From an uncultured Acidobacteriota bacterium (GTDB lineage: Bacteria; Acidobacteriota; JAAYUB01), in contig CALAMB010000448.1 in NCBI GenBank assembly GCA_937925645.1, positions 1-7,868 of the forward strand: a stretch of 7,868 bases of DNA. The letters are read 5' to 3'. The translations under genes and the position numbers were made by a program. Positions 1-7,135 of this stretch are shown here, in pieces; the stretch's first letter is position 1; the number at the start of each line of letters is the position of its first letter. The notes under the pieces were generated by a model. That model worked only from the letters and a program-made list of their open reading frames with translations. It was not told where the DNA came from and made no database searches.

Positions 1-43
1 TTGACTGACGTGACTGGAGTTCAGACGTGTGCTCTTCCGATCT
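1..43 (+). other. Illumina read-2 (i7 side) adapter contamination
   Basis: Bases 10-43 match the 34-nt TruSeq read-2 adapter exactly, ending in GCTCTTCCGATCT. Base 1 followed by the 8-mer TGACTGAC at 2-9 fits the last base of the P7 primer plus an 8-nt index, which is an inference. The segment is synthetic, not genomic. It happens to be open in all forward frames and adds a spurious peptide ([12 protein letters not shown]) to the front of the methyltransferase. The apparent TTG start at base 1 is therefore not a biological start. Confidence 0.97.
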
Positions 44-3039
44 CGCTGCGCGCGGACCCGAAGCTCAGGCGCAGGGCCGAGTCGGCACTCAAGGCCCGCC
101 TCAAGCTGTGGGAAGAGGCGCGCGAGCTTGCCCGCAAGGCCGAGGGCACCCGCCTCGCCGTGCCGGAGCCCGGACCGCAGCCGACGCTGGACGACATGCT
201 GGCCGACATCGAGCGCCAGCGGCTCTTCCGCATCATCGAGGACCTGGTGCTGTGGGAGAACACCACCAACGAGACCGTGCTGCAGGCGGCGCGCGACGAG
301 ATATGGGCAAGCTGGCGTCGCGCCTGCGCCGAGAACGCCGGCCATCCGCGGGCGAAGGAGCTGTTCGACCGAAAGAAGCTCCCCGCCTTCCACGACCCCT
401 TCGCCGGCGGCGGGGCGCTCCCCCTGGAGGCGCAGCGGCTGGGCCTGGAGGCGTACGCCTCGGATCTCAACCCCGTGGCGGTGCTCATCAACAAGGCCAT
501 GATCGAGATCCCGCCCAAGTTCGCCAACCGCCCCCCCGTGAATCCGGAAGCGAAGAAGGACCTTTTTGGACAGGATTTACAGGATGAACAGGATTTCGAT
601 GATGAAACAAATGATTCCAATAGTGGCGGCAAGACGAAAGTAAGATCCCGTCAAAAAACCCATCCTGTCAATCCTGTTAATCCTGTCAAAGAATCCCTCT
701 GGCGAGGTGCTCAAGGGCTGGCTGCGGACGTGCGCTACTACGGGAAGTGGATGCGCGACGAGGCCGAAAAGCGCATCGGCCACCTCTACCCGCCGATTGA
801 GGTGACAGCCGAAATGGCGAAGGGCCGTCCCGATCTCAAGCCATATATTGGGAGAAAGCTGACAGTGATCGCCTGGCTGTGGGCGCGTACGGTGAAGAGC
901 CCCAATCCGGCGTTCGCCCATGTGGACGTGCCACTCGCCTCGACCTTCATGCTCTCCACCAAGCCGGGCAAGGAGGCGTACGTTGAGACGGTCATTTTTG
1001 GACAGGATTTACAGGATTATCAGGATGAAAATTCCAGAAAAAATCCAGTCCATCCTGTTAAAAGCTCCGGGTACAGCTTCACAGTGAAGGTGGGGAAGCC
1101 GAAGGATCTGGAACGGGCGAAGAACGGGACGAAGCTCTCGCGCGGCGCGAACTTCCAGTGCCTGATGTCAGGGACGCCGATTGCGGGCGATTACATCAAG
1201 GCCGAGGGCAAGGCAGGTCGCATGGGGGCGCGGCTGATGGCCATCGTGGCCGAGGGCGACCGCGGGCGCGTCTATCTTGCGCCCACCCCGGAGCACGAAG
1301 CGGCGGCGCTCAAGTCGAAGCCGGAGTGGAAGCCGGAGGGCGCGCTACCCGATGACCCGCGCAACTTCTGGACAGTCCAGTACGGCCTGACAACGTGGGG
1401 CGACCTCTTCACACCGCGGCAGTTGGTGGCGCTGACCACGTTTTCGGACCTGGTGGGCGAAGCGCGCGAGCGCATCCGGCGCGACGCCGTCGCCGCCGGC
1501 CTCCCCGACGACGGCAAACCCCTCCGCGACGGCGGCACCGGCGCAACTGCCTACGGGGAGGCGGTGGCGGTGTACTTGGCGTTTCTGGTGAACCAGGTCG
1601 CTAACCACTCCTCATCGGTGTGTGGGTGGAACAATGCGAACACCCAGATGCGGAGCGTTTTCGCACGTCAGGCCATCCCCATGGTGTGGGACTTCGCGGA
1701 GAGCAACCCCCTTTGCGATTCGTCCGGTAGTTATGCGAACCTGTTCGAAAGACAGGTGAAAGGCTTTGAAGCACTTGGGCAAGGTGTGGTCGGAGCCGCT
1801 AGCCAGGTAGACGTGAATCAACAGTCCATGACGACTGGCAAAGTTGTCTCCACCGACCCCCCTTACTACGACAACATCGGGTACGCGGACCTGTCCGACT
1901 TCTTCTATGTCTGGCTTCGCCGCTCACTGCGGCTGAACTTCCCCGATCTCTGCGCCACGCTCGCCGTACCAAAGGCCGAAGAACTCGTCGCCACGCCCTA
2001 CCGCCACGGCAGCAAGGAGAAAGCCGAAGCCTTCTTTCTCGACGGTATGACGCATGCGATGCACCGCCTCGCTGAGCAAGCTCACTCGGCCTTCCCGGTC
2101 ACCATTTACTACGCCTTCAAGCAATCGGAAACGGAGAATACAGAAGGCACCGCGAGCACAGGCTGGGAGACGTTCCTCGACGCCGTCATCCACGCCGGCT
2201 TCATGATCGCCGGGACGTGGCCCATTCGCACCGAGAAACAGGGCCGGGTGATCGGAAACGACACCAACGCCCTCGCATCCAGCATCATCCTCGTCTGCCG
2301 TCAACGAGCTGCTGATGCTCCCACCGTCACGCGGCGCGAATTCGTCGCTGCGCTCAAGGCCGAGCTGCCCGTGGCGCTGGCCCACCTCCAGCGCGGCAAT
2401 ATCGCGCCGGTGGACCTGGCCCAGACAGCCATCGGGCCGGGAATGGCGGTCTTCACCCGTTATTCAAAGGTGCTGGACGCGCAGGGGAATCCCCTTTCAG
2501 TACGCGAGGCGCTGGCGCTCATCAACCAGGTGCTCGACGAAACCCTGGCGGAGCAGGAGGGGGACTTCGACGCCGACACCCGCTGGGCATTAGCATGGTT
2601 CGAGCAATCGGGCTTCGACGACGGCGAGTACGGCGTGGCCGAGACCCTCTCCAAGGCCAAGAACACCAGCGTCACCGGTATGGTGGAGGCGGGGATCCTG
2701 GCCGCGCGCGCCGGCAAGGTGCGGCTCCTGCGCCCCAGCGAGCTTCCCGCCGATTGGGATCCCGCCACGGACAAGCGCCTCACGGTATGGGAGATGGTGC
2801 ATCACCTCATCCGCGTGCTGGCGATCGGCGAAGGCGCCGTGGCGGAGCTGGTCGCGAAGCTGGGTGTGAAGGCAGAGGCCGCCCGCGAGCTCTGCTACCG
2901 GCTATACACCCTGTGCGAGCGCAAGAAGCGCGCCCCCGAGGCCCTGGCCTACAACACCCTCGTCCAAAGCTGGCCCGAGATCACCCGCCTGTCCCGCGAA
3001 AGCAAGATCACGAAGCCGGAACAGGGGGAGTTGTTTTGA
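44..3039 (+). CDS. DUF1156-family adenine-specific DNA methyltransferase (COG1743 type), 5'-truncated
   Basis: Predicted SAM-dependent DNA N6-adenine methyltransferase, probably the self-marking arm of a defence module. Residues are counted from window base 1. Motif I reads FHDPFAGGG (D132-G138), followed by the DLNP acidic loop (155-158). The catalytic DPPY motif is at 619-622, followed by [19 protein letters not shown]. The middle region carries [20 protein letters not shown] and [23 protein letters not shown] blocks, which I recognise from DUF1156 methylases. The N-terminal DUF1156 segment (usually containing a GHPSTLHLWWARRP-like block) is missing because the contig ends there, so some 70-100 residues are probably lost. 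The protein ends in QGELF, which looks like a natural terminus. Two repeat-derived peptides (residues 188-230 and 332-354) interrupt family-conserved sequence without breaking the frame. Activity is unproven. The target specificity cannot be read from the sequence. Confidence 0.9.
563..690 (+). repeat. In-frame inverted-repeat insertion 1 in the methyltransferase gene
   Basis: The left arm (569-594) is GACAGGATTTACAGGATGAA followed by CAGGAT. The right arm (662-687) is its inverted copy, matching at 23 of 26 positions. Each arm holds three 9-nt units (ACAGGATTW or its complement), with a non-repetitive core of about 65 bp between them. The first 23 nt of the element (563-585) are identical to 995-1017. 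It is translated as [12 protein letters not shown]...[11 protein letters not shown] (residues 188-230) between [10 protein letters not shown] and [19 protein letters not shown], both of which look like normal family sequence. The core is polar and low-complexity, unlike its neighbours. It is probably a miniature mobile or palindromic element that landed in a loop. Confidence 0.88.
898..1176 (+). other. Degenerate zinc-ribbon region of the methyltransferase
   Basis: COG1743 methylases commonly carry a Cys4 zinc ribbon with a CPNPxC-like pair and a later CLxCG-like pair. Here the corresponding positions read S300-PNPA-F305 and C387-LM-S390-G, so only one of the four cysteines remains. The surrounding sequence is well kept, and insertion 2 lies between the two half-sites. 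I believe a whole subfamily shares the SPNPAF/CLMSG form, which would make it an old subfamily trait rather than fresh decay. The alignment is from memory. Confidence 0.45.
994..1062 (+). repeat. In-frame inverted-repeat insertion 2 in the methyltransferase gene
   Basis: A shorter relative of the 563-690 element. The left end (995-1017) is identical over 23 nt to 563-585. The inverted arms 1002-1018 and 1042-1058 pair at 14 of 17 positions around a loop of about 23 nt. It is translated as [17 protein letters not shown] followed by PVHPVK (residues 332-354). It lies between [11 protein letters not shown] and [10 protein letters not shown], a junction that is normally a short strand-turn-strand in this family as I remember it. 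Both arms are read in the same phase as in insertion 1 (QD on the left, HPV on the right). Confidence 0.87.
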
Positions 3040-3064
3040 CAGGATTCACGGGATTGACAGGATT
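3038..3064 (+). repeat. Left arm of the GxxExxY element (three 9-nt units)
   Basis: Three ACAGGATTN units in direct tandem, the second with one substitution (ACGGGATTG). It is the inverted partner of 3619-3645. Its first two bases lie in the methyltransferase TGA stop codon, so the repeat edge may have supplied or preserved that stop. Confidence 0.85.
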
Positions 3065-3155
3065 GTTCATTCAGGAGCCATGGTTCGGGTGAAAAACTTG
3101 GTAGATCCAATCGATCGTTTACTTTTTTATGACGGGAATAGACTTGGGGTAGATC

Positions 3156-3575
3156 ATGCAGGATGAGGCGGTGACGGAAAAGATCATCGGGTGTGCCATG
3201 AGGGTGCATCAGGTGCTAGGCCCGGGATTTCTGGAATCGGTGTACGAGAACGCCCTCGTCCATGAGCTCCGCAAGGAAGGATTGGAAGTGGAGCGCCAGC
3301 TTCCCATCGGCGTGATGTATGACGGCGTGCCGGTGGGAGACTTCATCGCCGATATGCGCGTGTCCGGACGCGTCCTCGTCGAGAACAAGGCGGTCTTGTC
3401 TCTGGCGGTGGCTCACGAAGTGCAACTGGTCAATTATCTGACCGCCACCGGCCATGAGATCGGCCTGTTGCTCAACTTCGGCGCCGCCAGTCTCCAATTC
3501 AAACGCAAGCACCGCACCTATCGCCCCAAGGGCACTCAACTATCGGAGGCTTACGATGAATACCCAACTGAATAA
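3156..3575 (+). CDS. GxxExxY-family protein (PD-(D/E)XK nuclease-like)
   Basis: A 139-residue protein with the hallmark G24-FL-E27-SV-Y30 inside VLGPGFLESVYENAL. A PD-(D/E)XK-type core follows: D66 (DFIADM), then E76-N-K78 (VENKA), then Q90-LVN-Y94, the QxxxY motif often seen in RecB-like nucleases. It ends in LLNFG and a basic stretch (KRKHR). The length fits the family, usually about 120-140 residues. The biochemical role of GxxExxY proteins is not established; a nuclease fold with apparently intact catalytic residues is what the sequence shows. The ATG at 3156 matches the usual family N-terminus (EKIIGCAMRVHQVLGPG). The upstream Shine-Dalgarno is weak, a GGGG at about 3146-3149. The gene lies alone within the inverted-repeat element and interrupts the methylase-ATPase pair, so it is more likely a passenger or driver of that element than a member of the module. 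Confidence 0.88.
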   Translation: MQDEAVTEKIIGCAMRVHQVLGPGFLESVYENALVHELRKEGLEVERQLPIGVMYDGVPVGDFIADMRVSGRVLVENKAVLSLAVAHEVQLVNYLTATGHEIGLLLNFGAASLQFKRKHRTYRPKGTQLSEAYDEYPTE

Positions 3576-3648
3576 TCCAAACACCGACCACTCTCTTAAA
3601 CATTCTGACCATCCTGTTAATCCTGTAAATCCTGTTAATCCTGTCTAA
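3556..3648 (+). CDS. Possible 30-residue ORF ending in NPV repeats
   Basis: An ATG at 3556 has a strong Shine-Dalgarno (GGAGG, 3545-3549) six bases upstream. It overlaps the last 20 nt of the GxxExxY gene in another frame. The peptide starts MNTQLNNPNTDHS and ends [12 protein letters not shown], then TAA at 3646-3648, 17 nt before the ATPase ATG. The C-terminal repeat is the element's right arm read in the same phase as the right arms inside the methylase. It may act as a coupling leader that carries ribosomes across the element, or it may be a chance ORF. Length and repeat content do not show it makes a functional product. Confidence 0.25.
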   Translation: MNTQLNNPNTDHSLKHSDHPVNPVNPVNPV

Positions 3649-3649
3649 T
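3609..3649 (+). repeat. Right arm of the GxxExxY element (four 9-nt units)
   Basis: Tandem units ATCCTGTTA, ATCCTGTAA, ATCCTGTTA and ATCCTGTCT, the reverse complement of the ACAGGATTW units of the left arms. It opens with CCATCCTGT, as do the right arms at 660-668 and 1050-1058. It sits 7 nt upstream of the ATPase Shine-Dalgarno. Confidence 0.88.
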
Positions 3650-3655
3650 CCTCTC

Positions 3656-3659
3656 GGAG
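3656..3659 (+). promoter_or_regulatory. Ribosome-binding site of the DUF499 ATPase gene
   Basis: GGAG is spaced six bases from the ATG at 3666 and supports that start. It lies immediately outside the repeat element, as expected if it was the original intergenic signal between the methylase and ATPase genes before the element arrived. Confidence 0.7.
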
Positions 3660-3665
3660 AAAACC

Positions 3666-6600
3666 ATGGCCATCACCAATCACGAACGAATCGGCAAGGC
3701 GCTGGAGCTGCTGCGCGCCGGTCTGGGCGCGTTCATCGAGCGCGAGTTCGCCAGCGCCTACCGCGACCAGGCCCACGCGGCCGCCCTCCATATCGTCGGC
3801 GAGGACCGCCAGCTCCTGGGCAAGCCCATCGCCGCCTGGGATGCGGCGGCGCTGCTGCGCCTCATGTGGGACGCCTGGAACGATGTCTTCAAGAAAACGC
3901 TGGGCCACGCCGAGCGGAGCCTCGTGAGCGAGCTGCGCGAGGTGCGGAACGCCTGGGCGCACCAGGGGACGTTTTCCAGCGACGACGCCTACCGCGCCAT
4001 GGACTCGGCCGGGCGCCTGCTCTCCGCCGTCTCGGCGCCGCAGGCCGAGGAGCTCGAGACCATGAAGATGGAGCTCCTCCGCGTGCGTTTCGACGAGCAG
4101 GTGCGCGGCGAGAAGCGGAAGAAGAGCCTGGGCAAGGTCATCGAGAGCCCGGCCGCCTCCACTCTGAAGCCGTGGCGCGAGGTGGTGGAGCCCCACCCCG
4201 ACGTGGCCAGCGGCCGCTACCAGCAGGCCGAGTTCGCCGCCGACCTCTGGCAGGTGCACCTGGGACAGGGGACCGACGAGTACCGCGACCCGGTGGAGTT
4301 CTTCCGCCGCACCTACCTAACCGAGAGCCTGAAGCAGCTCCTCGTGGGCGCCGTGCAGCGCCTTTCCGGCGCAGGGGGCGACCCCGTGGTGCAGCTCCAG
4401 ACCAATTTCGGCGGCGGCAAGACCCACTCCATGCTGGCCCTCTACCACCTATTCTCCAGCGCGCCGCCGAGCGATCTGGCCGGCATGGACGCGGTGATGC
4501 AGGAAGCCGGAGCCAAAAAATTGCCGAAGGCGCAGCGGGTGGTGCTGGTGGGGAACCGGATCTCGCCGGGCAATCCCGTCATCAAGCCCGACGGCATCGT
4601 GGTGCGGACACTGTGGGGGGAGCTGGCCTGGCAGCTCGGCGGGGAGAATGCCTTTGCCCGGATCGCGGCCGATGACGAGCGGGCCACCAGTCCGGGGGAC
4701 GCGCTCCGCGAGCTGCTCATCGCCCACGGGCCGTGCCTCGTCCTCATCGACGAGTGGGTGGCCTACGCCCGCCAGCTTCACGACCAGGGCGACTTGCCCG
4801 CGGGGAGCTTCGAGACGCAGTTCACTTTCGCCCAGTTGCTGAGCGAGTCGGCCAAGCTGGCCGGCAACTGCCTCGTGGTGATCAGCCTGCCCGCGTCGGA
4901 TACGGCCGCCTCGCCCCACACCCAGTCCGACGACGTGGAGGTGGGGGGCGTCCGCGGCCGGGAGGCGCTGGACCGCCTCCGCAACGTCATCGGCCGAGTG
5001 GAGTCGTCGTGGCGCCCCGCCAGTGCCGAGGAGGGCTTCGAGATCGTGCGGCGGCGGCTGTTCCAGCCGCTGGCCGACCCGGCGCGATTTAAGGACCGCG
5101 ATGTGGTGGCGCGGGCGTTCGCCGAGTTCTACCACAAGAACCCGGCGGAGTTCCCGCCCGAGTGCCGCGAGTCCGAGTACGAGAAGCGTATCAAGGCGGC
5201 CTATCCCATCCATCCGGAGATCTTCGACCGGCTCTACGGCGACTGGTCCACCCTGGTCAAGTTCCAGCGCACCCGCGGCGTGTTGCGCCTCATGGCCGCG
5301 GTGATCCACAGCCTCTGGGTGCGCGGCGACAAGAATCCCCTGATCCTTCCGGCCAACATCGCCATCGACGAGCCGCGCGTCCAGTTCGAGCTGACGCGGT
5401 ACCTGTCGGACAACTGGGTGCCCGTGATCGAGCGCGACGTGGACGGGCCCAACTCGCTCCCCCTGCGCATGGACGGCGAGGTAGCCAACCTGGGCAAATA
5501 CGCCGCCTGCCGGCGCGTGGCCCGGACCATCTACCTCGGCTCGGCGCCCACGGCCAAGGCCGCCCACCGCGGCCTCGAGGACCGGCGCATCAAGCTGGGC
5601 TGCGTGATGCCCGACGAATCACCCGCCATCTTCGGCGACGCGCTGCGGCGGCTGGCGGCGGCGGCGACGTACCTGTACCAGGACGGGCCGCGCTACTGGT
5701 ACTCCACCCAGCCCACGGTGACGAAACTCGCCGAGGACCGGGCTGAACAGCTCACGCGCAATCCGGACAAGGTGGCCCAGGAGTTGGGGCGCCGCCTGCG
5801 CGAAGATTTGAAGAAGACGGGGGATTTCCCGCGCGTCCACCCGCTTCCGCAATCGGGCCAGGATGTGCCCGACGATGCGGACGCCCGGCTGGTGGTGTTG
5901 GGCATCGACCACCCGTACAGCAAGGACCCGGGCAACCCCGCCGAGAAGGCCGCCCGGGCGATACTGGAGAAGCGGGGCTCGGCGCCCCGGCTGTACCGCA
6001 ACACGCTGGTGTTTCTGGCGGCCGACAAGGCGCAACTGCAGGACCTCGATGAGGCGGCGCGCAAGTTCCTGGCCTGGGAGTCCATCCTGAACGAGAAGAT
6101 GGAACTGAATCTGGACCCGCAGCAGGTGAAGCAGGCCGAGAACCAGAAAAATGCCGCCGACAGCACGGTGAAGGTCCGCATCCCGGAGACATACCGCTGG
6201 CTGCTGGTGCCGGCGCAGGCGACTCCCCAGTCGGAGCCGGAATGGCAGGTGATCCAGCTCAAAGCGGGAGACGCGCTGGCGGTGCAGGCCAGCCGGCGGC
6301 TGCGGAGCGACGAGCTGCTGCTCACGGGATTTGCCGCCTCGCGGCTTCGCATGGAGCTGGACCGGGTGCCCCTCTGGCGCGGCGACCACGTGGCCATTCG
6401 GGAGCTGGTGGAATACTTCGCCCGCTACCTGTATCTGCCGCGGTTGCGCGACGCGGACGTGCTCCTGCAAGCCATCCGCGACGGCCTCGGCCTGATGACC
6501 TGGGCGCAGGACTCGTTCGCCTATGCCGACAGCTACGACGAGGCGGCCGGCCGCTACCGCGGCCTGCGCGGCGGGCAGAAGATCGCCCTGGCCGACGCCC

Positions 6601-7088
6601 ACGCCGACGGCCTGCTGGTCAAGCCCGACGTCGCCCTGCGGCAGATGCAGGCGGAGGCCCCCGCCGGCGCGTTGGACGCCAACGGGCGCCCGCTGTCCGG
6701 CGCGACAGCCGGTGGCGGCGGTGCGAATGGTTTCGGATTGTCAGGAGGACCCGCTGCGGGCGGCGTCAACGGCGGCGTTCCAGCGGACGGGGCCTATCCT
6801 GGCGGATACCCCGGGACCGATCGTGGCGCGCCGAAGGCGCCCCCCGCCCCCCGGTTCACCCGATTCCACGGCAGCGTCCAGCTCGATCCCAACCGTGTGG
6901 GCCGCGACGCATCCAAAATCGCCGAGGAGGTGATCGCCCACCTGGTGGGACAGGTCCACGCCGATGTCTCGGTCACCCTGGAGATCGATGCCCATCTCCC
7001 CGACGGCGTCTCCGACACCATCCTCCGCATCGTCACCGAAAACTGCCGCTCCCTGAAATTCAAGACGCAGGGCTTTGAGGAGGAGTAG
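3666..7088 (+). CDS. Swt1-type HEPN / DUF499 P-loop ATPase
   Basis: A large (1140 residue) cytoplasmic ATPase of the DUF499/COG1483 type. Residues 1 to about 130 form a Swt1-like HEPN domain (NHERIGKALELLRAGLG...LMWDAWNDVF) with the RNase-type Rx4H motif R94-NAWA-H99. The P-loop follows: Walker A FGGGKTHS (248-255), Walker B LVLIDEW (358-364), and a sensor-like strand CLVVISLPASD (402-412). A Gly/Pro-rich linker spans about 1006-1062 and leads to a conserved C-terminal domain (1063-1140: RFHGSVQLDPNRVGRDASKIAEEV..., TENCRSLKFKTQGFEEE). The protein looks full-length with no frame breaks. DUF499 ATPases are, as I recall, found beside DUF1156 methylases in defence islands and resemble the large ATPase of BREX/Pgl systems. 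By inference it couples sensing or DNA translocation to an RNase-like HEPN output. The HEPN domain could instead be structural. Confidence 0.9.
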   Translation: MAITNHERIGKALELLRAGLGAFIEREFASAYRDQAHAAALHIVGEDRQLLGKPIAAWDAAALLRLMWDAWNDVFKKTLGHAERSLVSELREVRNAWAHQGTFSSDDAYRAMDSAGRLLSAVSAPQAEELETMKMELLRVRFDEQVRGEKRKKSLGKVIESPAASTLKPWREVVEPHPDVASGRYQQAEFAADLWQVHLGQGTDEYRDPVEFFRRTYLTESLKQLLVGAVQRLSGAGGDPVVQLQTNFGGGKTHSMLALYHLFSSAPPSDLAGMDAVMQEAGAKKLPKAQRVVLVGNRISPGNPVIKPDGIVVRTLWGELAWQLGGENAFARIAADDERATSPGDALRELLIAHGPCLVLIDEWVAYARQLHDQGDLPAGSFETQFTFAQLLSESAKLAGNCLVVISLPASDTAASPHTQSDDVEVGGVRGREALDRLRNVIGRVESSWRPASAEEGFEIVRRRLFQPLADPARFKDRDVVARAFAEFYHKNPAEFPPECRESEYEKRIKAAYPIHPEIFDRLYGDWSTLVKFQRTRGVLRLMAAVIHSLWVRGDKNPLILPANIAIDEPRVQFELTRYLSDNWVPVIERDVDGPNSLPLRMDGEVANLGKYAACRRVARTIYLGSAPTAKAAHRGLEDRRIKLGCVMPDESPAIFGDALRRLAAAATYLYQDGPRYWYSTQPTVTKLAEDRAEQLTRNPDKVAQELGRRLREDLKKTGDFPRVHPLPQSGQDVPDDADARLVVLGIDHPYSKDPGNPAEKAARAILEKRGSAPRLYRNTLVFLAADKAQLQDLDEAARKFLAWESILNEKMELNLDPQQVKQAENQKNAADSTVKVRIPETYRWLLVPAQATPQSEPEWQVIQLKAGDALAVQASRRLRSDELLLTGFAASRLRMELDRVPLWRGDHVAIRELVEYFARYLYLPRLRDADVLLQAIRDGLGLMTWAQDSFAYADSYDEAAGRYRGLRGGQKIALADAHADGLLVKPDVALRQMQAEAPAGALDANGRPLSGATAGGGGANGFGLSGGPAAGGVNGGVPADGAYPGGYPGTDRGAPKAPPAPRFTRFHGSVQLDPNRVGRDASKIAEEVIAHLVGQVHADVSVTLEIDAHLPDGVSDTILRIVTENCRSLKFKTQGFEEE
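6681..6851 (+). other. Gly/Pro-rich interdomain linker in the ATPase
   Basis: Residues 1006-1062 are low-complexity (runs such as GGGGANGFGLSGGPAAGGVNGG and PGGYPG, then KAPPAP) and separate the ATPase body from the compact C-terminal domain. This looks like a flexible tether. Confidence 0.7.
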
Positions 7089-7124
7089 AGACAGAATACT
7101 TGGTAAATATCTGAAACCATTGAT

Positions 7125-7129
7125 GGGAG
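7125..7129 (+). promoter_or_regulatory. Ribosome-binding site deciding a TTG start
   Basis: GGGAG sits six bases before TTG at 7136. No in-frame ATG with a comparable signal lies nearby, so TTG is the preferred start of the Schlafen-domain gene. Confidence 0.65.
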
Positions 7130-7135
7130 ATCATT

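Larger units (their letters stand above)
3034..3650 (+). mobile_element. Inverted-repeat-bounded element carrying a GxxExxY gene
   Basis: The left arm (3038-3064) GACAGGATTCACGGGATTG... and the right arm (3619-3645) are inverted copies matching at 24 of 27 positions. Both are built from the same 9-nt ACAGGATTW unit as the two insertions in the upstream gene. The right end holds four tandem units (3611-3645) preceded by the same CCATCCTGT start seen in the other right arms. The interval holds one complete gene, a GxxExxY-family PD-(D/E)XK protein. The left edge overlaps the methylase stop codon (3037-3039), and the right edge ends just before the Shine-Dalgarno of the ATPase gene. No transposase or integrase is present, and I found no clear target duplication. 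Mobility is inferred from the repeats and the position. Confidence 0.65.

Noticed and set aside
21..632. Extra open frames starting in or ending at the left adapter (27-587 +, 29-502 +, 21-632 -)
   Set aside because: Their termini are typical adapter translations (MCSSDL, MLFRS, IGRAHV), and the rest are out-of-frame readings of the methylase.
563..690. CRISPR array or minisatellite reading of the ACAGGATTW clusters
   Set aside because: The units are 9 nt in direct contact, there are no unique spacers of regular length, and the arms are mutually inverted. No cas gene is present.
3034..3064. Rho-independent terminator after the methylase stop
   Set aside because: The left arm has no nearby self-complementary stem followed by a U tract. 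Its pairing partner is about 560 nt away.
3096..3155. Imperfect direct repeat ACTTGGTAGATC / ACTTGGGGTAGATC upstream of the GxxExxY gene
   Set aside because: Two 12-14 nt copies with a 2-nt difference are too little to call an operator. There is no dyad symmetry or clear promoter around them.
3454..3648. Longer 64-residue version of the small NPV-ending ORF
   Set aside because: Its upstream part is the GxxExxY gene in the wrong frame. Only the ATG at 3556 has a convincing Shine-Dalgarno.
4449..6602. Long antisense open frames (372 and 327 residues) opposite the ATPase gene
   Set aside because: They are Arg/Gly/Pro/Leu-rich shadows caused by high GC at third codon positions, with no recognisable domain. 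The + strand gene there has clear motifs.
7089..7135. Promoter for the Schlafen-domain gene (TGGTAAATAT as an extended -10)
   Set aside because: No matching -35 at proper spacing, and the 47-nt gap is also compatible with read-through from the ATPase gene.
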